Source of the DNA: Acidovorax sp. sif1233
Lineage (GTDB): Bacteria > Pseudomonadota > Gammaproteobacteria > Burkholderiales > Burkholderiaceae_C
DNA: 64,000 nucleotides
NCBI RefSeq assembly: GCF_019218755.1
Contig: NZ_JAHUWZ010000002.1
Coordinates: forward strand, 434,001 to 498,000
Direction of reading: 5' to 3'
Of the stretch, positions 36,293 through 43,975 are shown piece by piece. Every line of letters begins with the position of its first letter. The stretch's first letter is position 1. The position numbers and the translations under genes are program-made. The notes beneath the pieces were generated by a model, which was given only the letters and a program-made list of their open reading frames with translations, was not told the origin of the DNA and did not search any database.

Positions 36293-36835
36293 TCAGTTTC
36301 TGGACGGGTATATGCCCTCCACGGCAATGATGTAGTTCATCCCCAAATACGGGGGCATGATGGAAAACGGTTGACTGCCACCTGCAATACCGGTCGTCGC
36401 GCTGCTCATGGGCAATTGGGTATCGGCAGTGCCGCTGGCAGCATATTGGGCATTGCGCTGATTGGACGCTGCCGGCATCGCCCCGGGACCGGGTGCCTGC
36501 AGGGTGCCCAGGGTGGTGGATGCAGGAATGGTGGGCGCTGCATGGGTGTGTGCCGGCATTTCCGTGCTGATCAGCGTGTGGGTGGGGCTGCCGCCAATTT
36601 CACCCATGGTGACTTCGGGAAGTCCCGGCCCTTGGCCTGTGCCGACGGGAGCCCGGCCACGCAGGTCTGGCAAGGCAAAGGTGGTTTGTCCATTGCCGCC
36701 GTAGGTGGTGCCCAGCAGGGAAAACAAGGCCGTATTTTGGGCAATGCTCATAATTTGACCCTGGCAGAAAGCCCACCCACGGGGGGCGAAATTGCCAGCG
36801 AACATTTTGATTTCGGCAATAAACGGTTCACTCAT
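36293..36835 (-). CDS. Phage tail-collar domain protein (microcystin-dependent-protein type)
   Basis: A 180-residue protein with the Tail_Collar domain at residues 6-60: 'IKMFAGNFAPRGWAFCQGQI', 'SIAQNTALFSLLGTTYGGNG' and 'TFALPDLRGRAPVGTGQG' are classic. The rest is Thr/Ala/Gly-rich with 'EMPAHTHAAPT', the MdpB-type feature. Such proteins are trimeric fibre parts in phages but are also found alone in bacterial genomes. There is no other phage gene nearby. It is the last gene of the five-gene unit; GAGGAA for its ATG overlaps the preceding stop. No signal peptide is visible, so the export route is unknown. Confidence 0.9.
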   Translation of the reverse strand: MSEPFIAEIKMFAGNFAPRGWAFCQGQIMSIAQNTALFSLLGTTYGGNGQTTFALPDLRGRAPVGTGQGPGLPEVTMGEIGGSPTHTLISTEMPAHTHAAPTIPASTTLGTLQAPGPGAMPAASNQRNAQYAASGTADTQLPMSSATTGIAGGSQPFSIMPPYLGMNYIIAVEGIYPSRN

Positions 36836-36847
36836 AGCGATTCCTCA

Positions 36848-38038
36848 TCAAGTCAAAAAGTAGCCAGTGATCCATCCACCCTGGGCGGCAGCGGACGCAC
36901 CGAGGTGGGAGTAAGCCTGGTGGCGTTGGAGCCAGGTGCCGGTGACGGAGGTCGAGCGCTCCCACAACGGCCCTGCGCTGTCGCTGGCGGAACTGGCCCA
37001 GTACCGTTGTCCGCGAGGGCCCGCCAGCGGTTTGCTCGTCAATGCCGCCCAGACGTCCTTGGTGCTGGTTCCCGGGGGAGCGGCCGCCAGGGCGCTGCCC
37101 AGGCTGGCGCCGGCCTCTGCACCCAGCAGCGCAGCGGCGGTCCACGCAAGGCCTGCCTGTGCGAATCGAGTCTTCCAACCAGTCTCTGCGATGTCTGCGG
37201 TGGGCCAGCTTGCCACGGTCCATGGACGAACGCCCGAGGTGCCATCGGAAAGCCATGGGAACCCGGCCAGTTGGGTGCGCAGCAAGGCCGGCTGGGCTTG
37301 CCACCATTGGCTGAAACGGTGCGCCTGGGGGCCGGAGAACAATGCAATCACCGCATCCGGTTGCTGCGAAACAATCGCCTGCTTCAGATCACCAAATTCC
37401 GGTGAACGCCCTGGAGCGCCTGCAATGTGGCGGCCCACGATCTGCCCACCCAATGAGCGCCAGCGGTGCTGGAAGGCCTGGACAAAGTCATACCCCGATT
37501 CGTGCCAGCCCATCGACAGGAAAGCGCGTGGACCACATTGCGCGTGCACCTTGTCGGCCAGCGCGGATGCCATGGTGCACAGTTCGAGGCTGTGGCGAAC
37601 CTGCAGGGGGTGCTGTTCCGAGGGAGTGGCGATGTCGGCGCCGCTGTCGCTGATCCAGAGGGGCACACCGGCCTTCTCCGTCAAGGCAGACACCTTTTTC
37701 GCTAGCAAAGGGGGTATCCACCCCATCACGGCATCGATCTTGCCGTCCTGCAGCGCGGACCCTATGGCCCTGGCGGGGGCTGCAGGCAAAGGGCCCGCCG
37801 ACAACCAGGTCAGCCTGACCTGCGAGGCGCCAGCCTGCGCCATACCCAGCTCGACGCCCCGCTGGTAGTCGTGCCCAAGCTGGGGCAGCTTTTCCGACAT
37901 GGGCGCGATGCCCAGGATGTGCCAATGGGGGCTTGACGGGCCGGCGGACGCGAGAACAGGCGTCGAGAGCTGGACGCCGGTGGCCGCCACCGCACTGCCC
38001 GCGGCCAGGAAATGGCGTCGATGCAGGGGGGCGATCAT
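36848..38038 (-). CDS. Tat-exported periplasmic-binding-like protein (type 1), orphan
   Basis: A 396-residue protein. 'LHRRHFLAAGSAVAATG' is a twin-arginine signal, and the mature chain 'HWHILGIAPMSEKLPQLGHD' starts a LivK-like two-lobe fold ('GKIDAVMGWIPPLLAKKVSA' and 'QPDAVIALFSGPQAHRFSQW'). No permease or ATPase gene is nearby, so transport is not shown; it may bind a ligand for sensing or for assembly. ATG at 38038 overlaps the sulfotransferase stop (ATGA). It is 12 bp upstream of the tail-collar gene. Tat export suggests that it folds in the cytoplasm. Confidence 0.8.
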   Translation of the reverse strand: MIAPLHRRHFLAAGSAVAATGVQLSTPVLASAGPSSPHWHILGIAPMSEKLPQLGHDYQRGVELGMAQAGASQVRLTWLSAGPLPAAPARAIGSALQDGKIDAVMGWIPPLLAKKVSALTEKAGVPLWISDSGADIATPSEQHPLQVRHSLELCTMASALADKVHAQCGPRAFLSMGWHESGYDFVQAFQHRWRSLGGQIVGRHIAGAPGRSPEFGDLKQAIVSQQPDAVIALFSGPQAHRFSQWWQAQPALLRTQLAGFPWLSDGTSGVRPWTVASWPTADIAETGWKTRFAQAGLAWTAAALLGAEAGASLGSALAAAPPGTSTKDVWAALTSKPLAGPRGQRYWASSASDSAGPLWERSTSVTGTWLQRHQAYSHLGASAAAQGGWITGYFLT

Positions 38039-39063
38039 GGCAGTGCCTCCTCGGCGAGATGCGGGGAGGCTGCAGGATGGTGGGACTGGCGCAGGTCCTG
38101 AAGCCTCAGGTAGTGAGGGGCGATCCATTGCGCGGTCAGGGATTGAAGATGATCGCTTGCCATGCTGTGTTTGGATTCCGTGTCTGAAACATAGACTTGA
38201 TGGGGGTGCTTGCCGTGCCGTGTGACACGTTCGCGCATCCGCTCTTGATCGGTCGCCGAGGCATTCCAGCCCATGTGGGAAAGCACCCGGGTTTCAATGG
38301 CGCCGGGCAGTTCGGCGTGGTCGAGCAGCAGTGTGCGTGCGGGGTCGAACTCCTGGGTCATGGCCGCATAGATGTTCCCCAGCACGCGCGCGCAGTAAAG
38401 CTCAGGGTGCATGACGGCCAGTTCATGGACGCTGAGACCGTCCAGGCATGCGCCCAGCGTGCCCGGCACAAGGAAGAAGGCGCGTTCTCGCATCTGCGAG
38501 ACCAGCACCGCCAGGGGTTCCCGGGTCAGGAATGCCCAGGGCGTTTCGGGCCAGGCTTCCGCCACGAGCGGGGCCTTGTCTGTGTTCCAGGCGTCCAGCT
38601 TGATGCTGAAGGACTCCAGCCCCGGGCTGGCATCGTCGCAGCGCTGCCCCCAGGCACTGGCCCACGCCCGTAACGCACGGACGACCTGGGTCCTGTCCAG
38701 CCACCCGCTGGGCAAGGCCTGGCGCAGCAGAAAGTCCACCGGAGCGGGCTCCGACAGTTGCAGATGGTGCGGGCTTTCCGCCAGCGCCTGCGTGATGAGC
38801 GTGGAACCACAGCGCGACACGTGGAAGATGACGAGCGAGGGGTCCAGGCCCGGCGACCGATCATGCCAGGCCAGCAGGTCGTGAAGCGGCGTCTGGCGCC
38901 GGAACGCCAGATGGAAGGGGTGCTGCATCTGGCTCTGGATGCCGTGCTGGAAGAAGGGCTCGCGCATCGGCTCGTCGAGCATGCGGATCCAGTCCACCAT
39001 CACCTGGCCCTTGGCGATGTAAAAACGGATCGGGCGCCAGCCGCTGAAGTTCACAGAATCCAT
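38035..39063 (-). CDS. Sulfotransferase-family protein
   Basis: A 342-residue protein with the PAPS 5'-phosphosulfate loop 'VIFHVSRCGSTLITQAL' near residue 80, and 'WAFLTREPLAVLVSQMRERA' as a possible 3'-phosphate site. Sulfotransferases move sulfate from PAPS to sugars, peptides or lipids. ATG at 39063 overlaps the dioxygenase gene by 13 nt; a GTG at 39075 is less likely. The substrate is unknown; the neighbouring secreted collagen-like protein is the attractive guess. No signal peptide, so action would be cytoplasmic. Confidence 0.82.
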   Translation of the reverse strand: MDSVNFSGWRPIRFYIAKGQVMVDWIRMLDEPMREPFFQHGIQSQMQHPFHLAFRRQTPLHDLLAWHDRSPGLDPSLVIFHVSRCGSTLITQALAESPHHLQLSEPAPVDFLLRQALPSGWLDRTQVVRALRAWASAWGQRCDDASPGLESFSIKLDAWNTDKAPLVAEAWPETPWAFLTREPLAVLVSQMRERAFFLVPGTLGACLDGLSVHELAVMHPELYCARVLGNIYAAMTQEFDPARTLLLDHAELPGAIETRVLSHMGWNASATDQERMRERVTRHGKHPHQVYVSDTESKHSMASDHLQSLTAQWIAPHYLRLQDLRQSHHPAASPHLAEEALP

Positions 39064-39899
39064 TGTTCCACCCACGCGCGGCGCCCGGCCTTCATGGCCG
39101 ACTCCACATCCGATGCGTCAAATTGAAAGCCGGCGTCCTGCCCCATGCGCACCGATTCCTGCACGAACTCGGCGGTGTTGGTGATGGCGCTGAGCCTTGC
39201 GGAGTGTTCCGCATCCGCTCCCACGAAGTCGCGAAACCGGATGAACTGGCTCCACGGGTCGCTGGGGTCGGGCAGGGGCTCGCCGGCATCGCTGGAGCGG
39301 AAGGCCTCGAACAGGCGCATGTCCACCGAGGTGTCCGCCACCAGGTGGACCCGGGTCTGGCTGCCACGGTTGCGAACCCGGTGCGGGCGCGATACGTCGA
39401 CGTACCAGCACTCGCCAGCCCGCAGCGGGATGCGCTCGCCATCGACATGGAAGAACACCTGCTCGCCCGTCTGCAGCGGCACGTGCAGGCGGGCCTCGCC
39501 CCGCGCCGCGCACACGCCGGCATCGGTGTGCTCCTTGATTTCGCAGCCCGGCAGCAATTGCATGAGCCGCACGGACTTCCAGGGCAAGGCCATGGTGTCC
39601 AGCATGGCGCGCAGCGTGGGGCACTGTTCCAGCGCGGGCGTGTCGGCATAGCCCGATGCCGGCACATCAACAGGAACGACATCGATGGGGGCCTCGGGCG
39701 CGGAACGCAGCGCGAGGGCCTGCCAGCCGCCATCGTGGCGGCCCTCGTTGAAATGGGTGCGCCACAGCGAGGAGGGCAGGGCGTTGACTTCGGCCAGGGC
39801 CGCAGCGGCGTCGAACCGCCAGGGCAGCCGGGCTGTTTGCATGCCCTGCACCATCAGGCCCTGGGGCTGTGCTTGCGCAGGTGATTCCAGAGGCGTCAT
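39051..39899 (-). CDS. Aspartyl/asparaginyl beta-hydroxylase-family dioxygenase
   Basis: A 282-residue 2-oxoglutarate/Fe(II) oxygenase of the Asp_Arg_Hydrox group. Fe ligands are His and Asp in '[12 protein letters not shown]' and His in '[11 protein letters not shown]', with Arg in '[12 protein letters not shown]' for 2-oxoglutarate. The family includes EGF-domain hydroxylases and the lipid A hydroxylase LpxO. ATG at 39899 overlaps the collagen gene stop (ATGA). A C-terminal extension (about 200-282) is helical and unassigned. The linked collagen-like protein is the obvious candidate substrate, but it has only one Asn and no Asp in its repeats, so the head or tail domains are more likely. 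Confidence 0.85.
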   Translation of the reverse strand: MTPLESPAQAQPQGLMVQGMQTARLPWRFDAAAALAEVNALPSSLWRTHFNEGRHDGGWQALALRSAPEAPIDVVPVDVPASGYADTPALEQCPTLRAMLDTMALPWKSVRLMQLLPGCEIKEHTDAGVCAARGEARLHVPLQTGEQVFFHVDGERIPLRAGECWYVDVSRPHRVRNRGSQTRVHLVADTSVDMRLFEAFRSSDAGEPLPDPSDPWSQFIRFRDFVGADAEHSARLSAITNTAEFVQESVRMGQDAGFQFDASDVESAMKAGRRAWVEQWIL

Positions 39900-40732
39900 T
39901 GCGCGCAGATGGCGTAGGCGATGCAGGCCGACGTCAGGGTGGGAACGCGGTAGGAGTTCAGAAGCCGGATGCTCCAACTTTGCACCGAAGCGCCGCAAGC
40001 GCCGCCCGCCGTGGGGTAGTTGGCGGCGATGAACACGCCGCCCGTATCGATCCCGCCAGCCCCGCTGGCACCCTCGTACCCTCCCCCTACAACCTTCTCC
40101 CCGGGCAGGCAGCAGGCGGTCGCATTGCAACTGTCCGTGGTGCCGGTGCCGGTTGCGGTCCGCACATTGACACTGAGCGAGCCCGCAGGGCCTGGGAGGC
40201 CGGTCGCGCCCGTGGCACCCGTGGCGCCCGCAGGGCCTGTGGCGCCCGTGGGGCCGGTGGCTCCCGCCACGCCCGGAGCGCCGTTGCTACCCGCCGCGCC
40301 CGTGGCGCCGGCGGGGCCTGCCGTTCCGGTCGCGCCGGTCGCGCCAGTGGGGCCGGCGGCCCCGGTAGCGCCCGTGGTGCCTGCCGGGCCGGTGGCGCCG
40401 GTCGTTCCGATGGCTCCCGTCGCGCCGGTCGGGCCGGTCGCTCCCGTGGCTCCGGACGCCACGCCGGGGGCGCATTGCCCCAGCCGCCCGGACGGGCCGT
40501 CAAAGCACAGGACGCTGGTGTTCGTATTGGGCGTGCCCGACAGGCTGGGGACCAGCACTTCGCCGGAGCCTTGCACGCGCAGCCTGTCGGTGTTGGAGGG
40601 GCCTTTGATCACAAAGCCGCCACCGACAGGCGGCGTGATGCTCACATCCGCCGCATGGGCACCCAGGGTGGCCAACGCCAGGCAGGCCTGGCCGGCCCAA
40701 AGCGACTTGTATGAGAGAGTGGTGCGTGTCAT
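39896..40732 (-). CDS. Secreted collagen-like protein
   Basis: 278 residues. A signal peptide ends near GAHA|AD. Residues 28-93 form a head domain with two Cys. Residues 94-186 are 31 uninterrupted Gly-X-Y triplets, 18 of them with Thr at Y (GAT, GPT, GTT) and no charged residue. Residues 187-278 form a C-terminal domain with '[14 protein letters not shown]' and six Cys, a likely trimerisation or binding head. Thr at Y can be glycosylated to stabilise bacterial triple helices. It is the first large gene of the operon. Its ATG lacks a strong Shine-Dalgarno; a small ORF ends 12 nt before it. Confidence 0.9.
   Translation of the reverse strand: MTRTTLSYKSLWAGQACLALATLGAHAADVSITPPVGGGFVIKGPSNTDRLRVQGSGEVLVPSLSGTPNTNTSVLCFDGPSGRLGQCAPGVASGATGATGPTGATGAIGTTGATGPAGTTGATGAAGPTGATGATGTAGPAGATGAAGSNGAPGVAGATGPTGATGPAGATGATGATGLPGPAGSLSVNVRTATGTGTTDSCNATACCLPGEKVVGGGYEGASGAGGIDTGGVFIAANYPTAGGACGASVQSWSIRLLNSYRVPTLTSACIAYAICAQ
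40175..40453 (-). repeat. Tandem Gly-X-Y coding repeat
   Basis: 31 consecutive 9-bp units encoding the triple-helical region. It is a likely site of length variation by slippage between strains. Confidence 0.85.
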
Positions 40733-41176
40733 AGATGTCTGAGGCTAAGGAAGCGGGGAGGCAAGAAAAGCGGGGCGTGGCCCGGGATGCGCGGAAAGGA
40801 AGCCCGCCGCGCGCGGCTTCTCGAAAGATGCAAGGAATGGGCCCGGGGCGCGGAGGCTGGCGCGGAGAAGCCCGGCACGGGCTTGTTTCTGGCGGGCAGC
40901 CGCGGGGGGCTGCATGAATGCATTCATCCTGTCCTCCCTGTGTATCGGCGGCCTTGGGGAATCCCTGGGCTCTTGTGGCTGTGCGCGGTCCCGCTGCTCG
41001 GTGCCGGGCGCGGCTGGAGTGTGCAACAAAAAACACAGAGTGTAAATTTTTAACAATCATCGCGTTTACAGCGAAAGGCGCCTGGTGCAGGAAAGGAGGA
41101 GGGCGAGCCCGGGGGCGTGCAGGCGTCGCATCCTCTTCTTCCAGGCGACGGGCTCCGAGGGCGCCACAATCGGCCC
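40733..41176. other. Leader and divergent promoter region of the collagen operon and its LysR gene
   Basis: 444 bp. It holds a candidate small ORF (40745-40927, minus), a 14-bp perfect palindrome ATGAATGCATTCAT (40914-40927), and an AT-rich patch with TGTAAA (41041-41046) and TTTACA (41065-41070) in inverted orientation, which is the best place for the operon promoter and a LysR operator. The transcript leader of the collagen gene would be about 300 nt. Confidence 0.6.
40745..40927 (-). CDS. Candidate 60-residue leader ORF before the collagen-like gene
   Basis: ATG at 40927 has a good GGGAGG 5 nt upstream. The frame runs 60 codons and stops 12 nt before the collagen ATG, a spacing suited to translational coupling. 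The peptide is Arg/Pro/Ala-rich and basic without known similarity, and the composition could be accidental in GC-rich DNA. The start sits in the palindrome 40914-40927. Confidence 0.25.
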   Translation of the reverse strand: MNAFMQPPAAARQKQARAGLLRASLRAPGPFLASFEKPRAAGFLSAHPGPRPAFLASPLP

Positions 41177-42100
41177 ATGGATTGGGATCATTTCCGCTAC
41201 TTTCTGGAGCTCGCGCGCGCCGGCACGCTGGTGGGCGCCGCACGCCGCCTGGGCGTGGAGCACACCACCGTGTCGCGCCGCCTGCAGGCGCTGGAGAAAC
41301 AGGTGGGATCGGCCCTTTTCGCCCGTGAAGCCGGGGGCCACCGGCTCACGGAAGCAGGGCGGCAGCTGATGCCCAAGGTGGAGGCCATGGAGGCCGCGTT
41401 CCTCGCGGTGGAGAGTGCGGCGCCTGGTGTGCGGCAAGGGCTGCACGGCCTGGTGCGCATCGGCACCACCGAGGGTTTTGGCAACCTGATCCTCGCGCCG
41501 CAGCTGGCCCGCTTCGCACAGAACCACCCGGGCCTGGTGGTGGACCTTCTGGCGCTGCCCCGCCTGGTGCACCTGTCGCGGCGCGAGGCGGACATCGTGA
41601 TCTCCCTGGAGCGCCCCGTGCGAGGCGCGGTGCTGGTGGTCAAGCTCACCGACTATGTGTTGCAGCTCTACGGCGCGCGCGACTACCTCGCCGGCCATGC
41701 GCCCGTCCACACGGCCGACGACCTGCGCGGCCACACCTTCATCAGCTATGTGGACGACCTGCTGTTCAGCAAGGAACTGCAGATCCTCGACGAGCTGCAC
41801 CGCCCCGCGCATTTCGTGCTGCGCAGCACGAGCATCCTCGCGCAGTACGAGGCGGCGCGCGCCGGTGCCGGGCTGGCGGTGCTGCCCGCGTTCGTGGCGG
41901 CCCAAGATCCCTCGCTGGTCCCGGTGCTGCCCGGGGTGGCGCGGTTCCAGCGCACGTTCTGGATGTCGATGCCCGCCGAGAACAAGCACGTGGCGCGCAT
42001 GCAGGCCACCTGGGCGTTCTTGCGCGAGGCCGTGGCGGCCCGGCAAGGGTTGCTGCTGCCTTCCATTGGTGCTATTGATTCGGGAGCTGCTAGCGCTTGA
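41177..42100 (+). CDS. LysR-type transcriptional regulator
   Basis: 307 residues with the N-terminal helix-turn-helix ('MDWDHFRYFLELARAGTLVG', 'RLGVEHTTVSRRLQALEKQV') and a full effector domain. The DNA-binding part is of the 'DWDHFRYF' subgroup common in beta-proteobacteria. It is divergent from the collagen-like operon and may control it, or it could act on the Nudix gene side. The last residues 'IDSGAASA' and the TGA are encoded by a family A repeat, so the C-terminus was altered by the element. Confidence 0.92.
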   Translation: MDWDHFRYFLELARAGTLVGAARRLGVEHTTVSRRLQALEKQVGSALFAREAGGHRLTEAGRQLMPKVEAMEAAFLAVESAAPGVRQGLHGLVRIGTTEGFGNLILAPQLARFAQNHPGLVVDLLALPRLVHLSRREADIVISLERPVRGAVLVVKLTDYVLQLYGARDYLAGHAPVHTADDLRGHTFISYVDDLLFSKELQILDELHRPAHFVLRSTSILAQYEAARAGAGLAVLPAFVAAQDPSLVPVLPGVARFQRTFWMSMPAENKHVARMQATWAFLREAVAARQGLLLPSIGAIDSGAASA

Positions 42101-42126
42101 TGGAAAAGCCTTACGGGCGCTTTTCA
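42086..42126. repeat. Repeat family A copy at the LysR stop codon
   Basis: GCTGCTAGCGCTTGATGGA and then AAAGCC..GGGCGCTTTTC; the gene's TGA stop is in TTGATGG of the element. The right arm is degenerate. Confidence 0.8.
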
Positions 42127-42460
42127 TGAATTTTTTGCAGTGCCGCGTGTCCCGGCACCGGTGATTGCGCCGCGGGGCCCTGGCACGGCGGCATCGCCGA
42201 TGAAGGAGACCTGTGATGGCCAAGTACCGGATATTGAGGCTGGACGCCATCGCCACCCCGTATCCGATCGATGCCACGGTGGCGTGGATCCGCACCATGC
42301 GGCAATAGGCGGCAGGGCTTGCAGGCCTTCAAGCCGGCTGTGCGGTTGCGATTGCTTGCAACCTGGCCAGCCCGGCTGCACTGAAACCCGCCCGTGGTGG
42401 ATAGGATCGCGTCCCCGCCTCGCACGGCGCCGCCTGGAGCCCGCCTTTTGGCCACATGCC
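42101..42460. other. Region between LysR and Nudix genes
   Basis: 360 bp with the rest of a family A repeat, then a 30-codon ORF with a strong ribosome-binding site (42216-42308) and a GC-rich Nudix leader. Confidence 0.6.
42216..42308 (+). CDS. Candidate 30-residue peptide
   Basis: ATG at 42216 has AAGGAG (42203-42208) at the ideal 7-nt spacing. The peptide starts 'MAKYRILRLDAIATPY' and ends at TAG 42308. Its composition (basic with hydrophobic stretches) is more protein-like than random. No function or family is known to me. Confidence 0.4.
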   Translation: MAKYRILRLDAIATPYPIDATVAWIRTMRQ

Positions 42461-43066
42461 ATGACCACCACCCCGACAGCCGCCGACCCGCCAGCCTCCG
42501 CCCGGCCCGGCGCCCCCGTGCCCCGCGTGCGCCAGCGCGCCGCCGCCATCGTGGTGCGCCATGACGGCAAGGTGCTGCTGCACCGCCTGGAGCACGACAC
42601 GTTCTGGGCCCTGCCGGGCGGGGCCATCGAGCCCGGTGAAAGCGCCTGCGAGGCCATCGCGCGCGAACTGCATGAAGAGCTGGACACGGCGGTGGCGTTG
42701 GGCGCGCTGGGTTTTGTGGTGGAGAACTTCTTCCACCACGCGGGCCAGTCATTCCATGAAATCGGGCTGTACCTGCATGCAAGCCCTCTGCCGGGGTCTC
42801 TGCTGGCCCGCTCGGATGGGCCCTATGAGGGTGTGGAGGGCATGCACAAGCTCATTTTTGCGTGGTTTTCCGCGGATCAGCTCGCCAGCCTGGATGTGCG
42901 GCCCAGCTTCCTGCGCGCCGCGCTCGCGCAGGACCTGGCGCGGGGACCGCGTTCAGGCGTGGCCCAGGTGCGGCACATCGTGCACCGGGACACGCCGCAG
43001 GCGGTGGCTGCCATCGTGGACACGCAGGCGCAGCGCCCTTGTGCAGCCCGTCCACCCCTTGCGTGA
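42461..43066 (+). CDS. Nudix hydrolase
   Basis: A 201-residue pyrophosphohydrolase-type protein. The Nudix box is 'GAIEPGESACEAIARELHEE', near residue 50, with 'WALPGGAIEPGE' before it; the last Gly of the consensus is Asp here. ATG at 42461 was chosen because the similarity starts there. 'HDGKVLLHRLEHDTFWALPG' is typical of the ADP-ribose/NADH type, but the substrate is not defined. The C-terminal tail from about 175 has no similarity. Confidence 0.87.
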   Translation: MTTTPTAADPPASARPGAPVPRVRQRAAAIVVRHDGKVLLHRLEHDTFWALPGGAIEPGESACEAIARELHEELDTAVALGALGFVVENFFHHAGQSFHEIGLYLHASPLPGSLLARSDGPYEGVEGMHKLIFAWFSADQLASLDVRPSFLRAALAQDLARGPRSGVAQVRHIVHRDTPQAVAAIVDTQAQRPCAARPPLA

Positions 43067-43182
43067 GGCTGCCCATGCGGGCCGGCCCGGCCTGAAAGCG
43101 GCGCCCCTGCGGGCCCGCCGTGGCAAAGTGGCGGCTTGCGGCGGGCCACACTTCCGCCACCGCTTCCCCGTGACCCTTCAGA

Positions 43183-43644
43183 ATGCACGCCGTGACTCCC
43201 ATTGACCTCCAAGGCTATCTGCACCAGCACATTCCCCTGTCCCACGCCATGGAGGTGACGGTGGTCGACGCCACGCCGCAGCAGGTGGTGCTGGCCGCTC
43301 CGCTGGGGCCCAACATCAACCACCGCGATACGGTGTTTGGCGGCAGCGCATCGGCCGTGGCGATCCTGGCCGCCTGGTCGATGCTGCACCTGCGCCTGTC
43401 GGCCGAGCAACTGGGCAGCCGCCTGGTGATCCAGCGCAACACCATGGACTACCTCGTGCCCATGGCCGGCGCCTTCACCGCCGTGGCGCAGGCGCCCACG
43501 CCGCAGGCCTGGCGCTCTTTCACCCGGATGCTGCAGCGCAAGGGGCTGGGCCGGATCGTGCAGGCGTCGGCGCTGCACTGCGATGGGCGGCCAGCGGGGC
43601 GGCTGGAAGGAGAGTTCGTGGCGTTCGGGCCGGGTTACCCGTAG
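43183..43644 (+). CDS. YiiD/thioesterase-like protein
   Basis: 153 residues of a hot-dog-fold family related to YiiD C-terminal and putative thioesterase domains. 'PLGPNINHRDTVFGGSASAV' with Asn-His-Arg-Asp and 'VFGGSASAVA' is the characteristic segment. ATG at 43183 follows a weak GA-rich region. It probably hydrolyses or binds an acyl thioester, but this is not certain. Confidence 0.75.
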   Translation: MHAVTPIDLQGYLHQHIPLSHAMEVTVVDATPQQVVLAAPLGPNINHRDTVFGGSASAVAILAAWSMLHLRLSAEQLGSRLVIQRNTMDYLVPMAGAFTAVAQAPTPQAWRSFTRMLQRKGLGRIVQASALHCDGRPAGRLEGEFVAFGPGYP

Positions 43645-43975
43645 GGCAGGGCCCTGGGCGCACGCCGACTGCGGCGGGCCGCCGGGGCATCCAGCCCCCG
43701 GGTTTGTCCCCGCGCTCCGGGCAGGCGAGACGCCGGCGTGCTCCAACGCTGGGGCATGGAGCGCCGCGTCGCAGCCGGGATGTGCCTGACAGGTGCCGGA
43801 CAGGTGCCGAAATGGGGTCCAAAGGGTGCTTTCATCCTGCCACTGCGTCGTGGGGCGCGGCGTACCCTTCATGTCCTGGGCGAAGCGGTGATCACGGTGG
43901 CCTTGTCCTTTTGTCTTCTCCAAGCAAGGACCAGCAGGAAGTGCCAGGACACCGGGCTTTGCCCCACAGGAGTCC
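43645..43975. other. Intergenic region between the thioesterase-like and EF-hand genes
   Basis: 331 bp. It contains two GACAGGTGCCG direct repeats near 43790-43810 and the AGGAG leader of the EF-hand gene (43967); nothing else can be supported. Confidence 0.5.

Noticed and set aside
40175..40453. A CRISPR-like or satellite repeat array
   Set aside because: The 9-bp periodicity is fully explained by Gly-X-Y codons; there are no spacers.
36293..40732. A prophage remnant, because of the tail-collar domain
   Set aside because: No capsid, portal, terminase, integrase, lysis or tail genes, and the neighbours are cellular-type enzymes.
43785..43815. GACAGGTGCCG direct repeat as a regulator site
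   Set aside because: Two short adjacent copies in GC-rich DNA without symmetry; no support.
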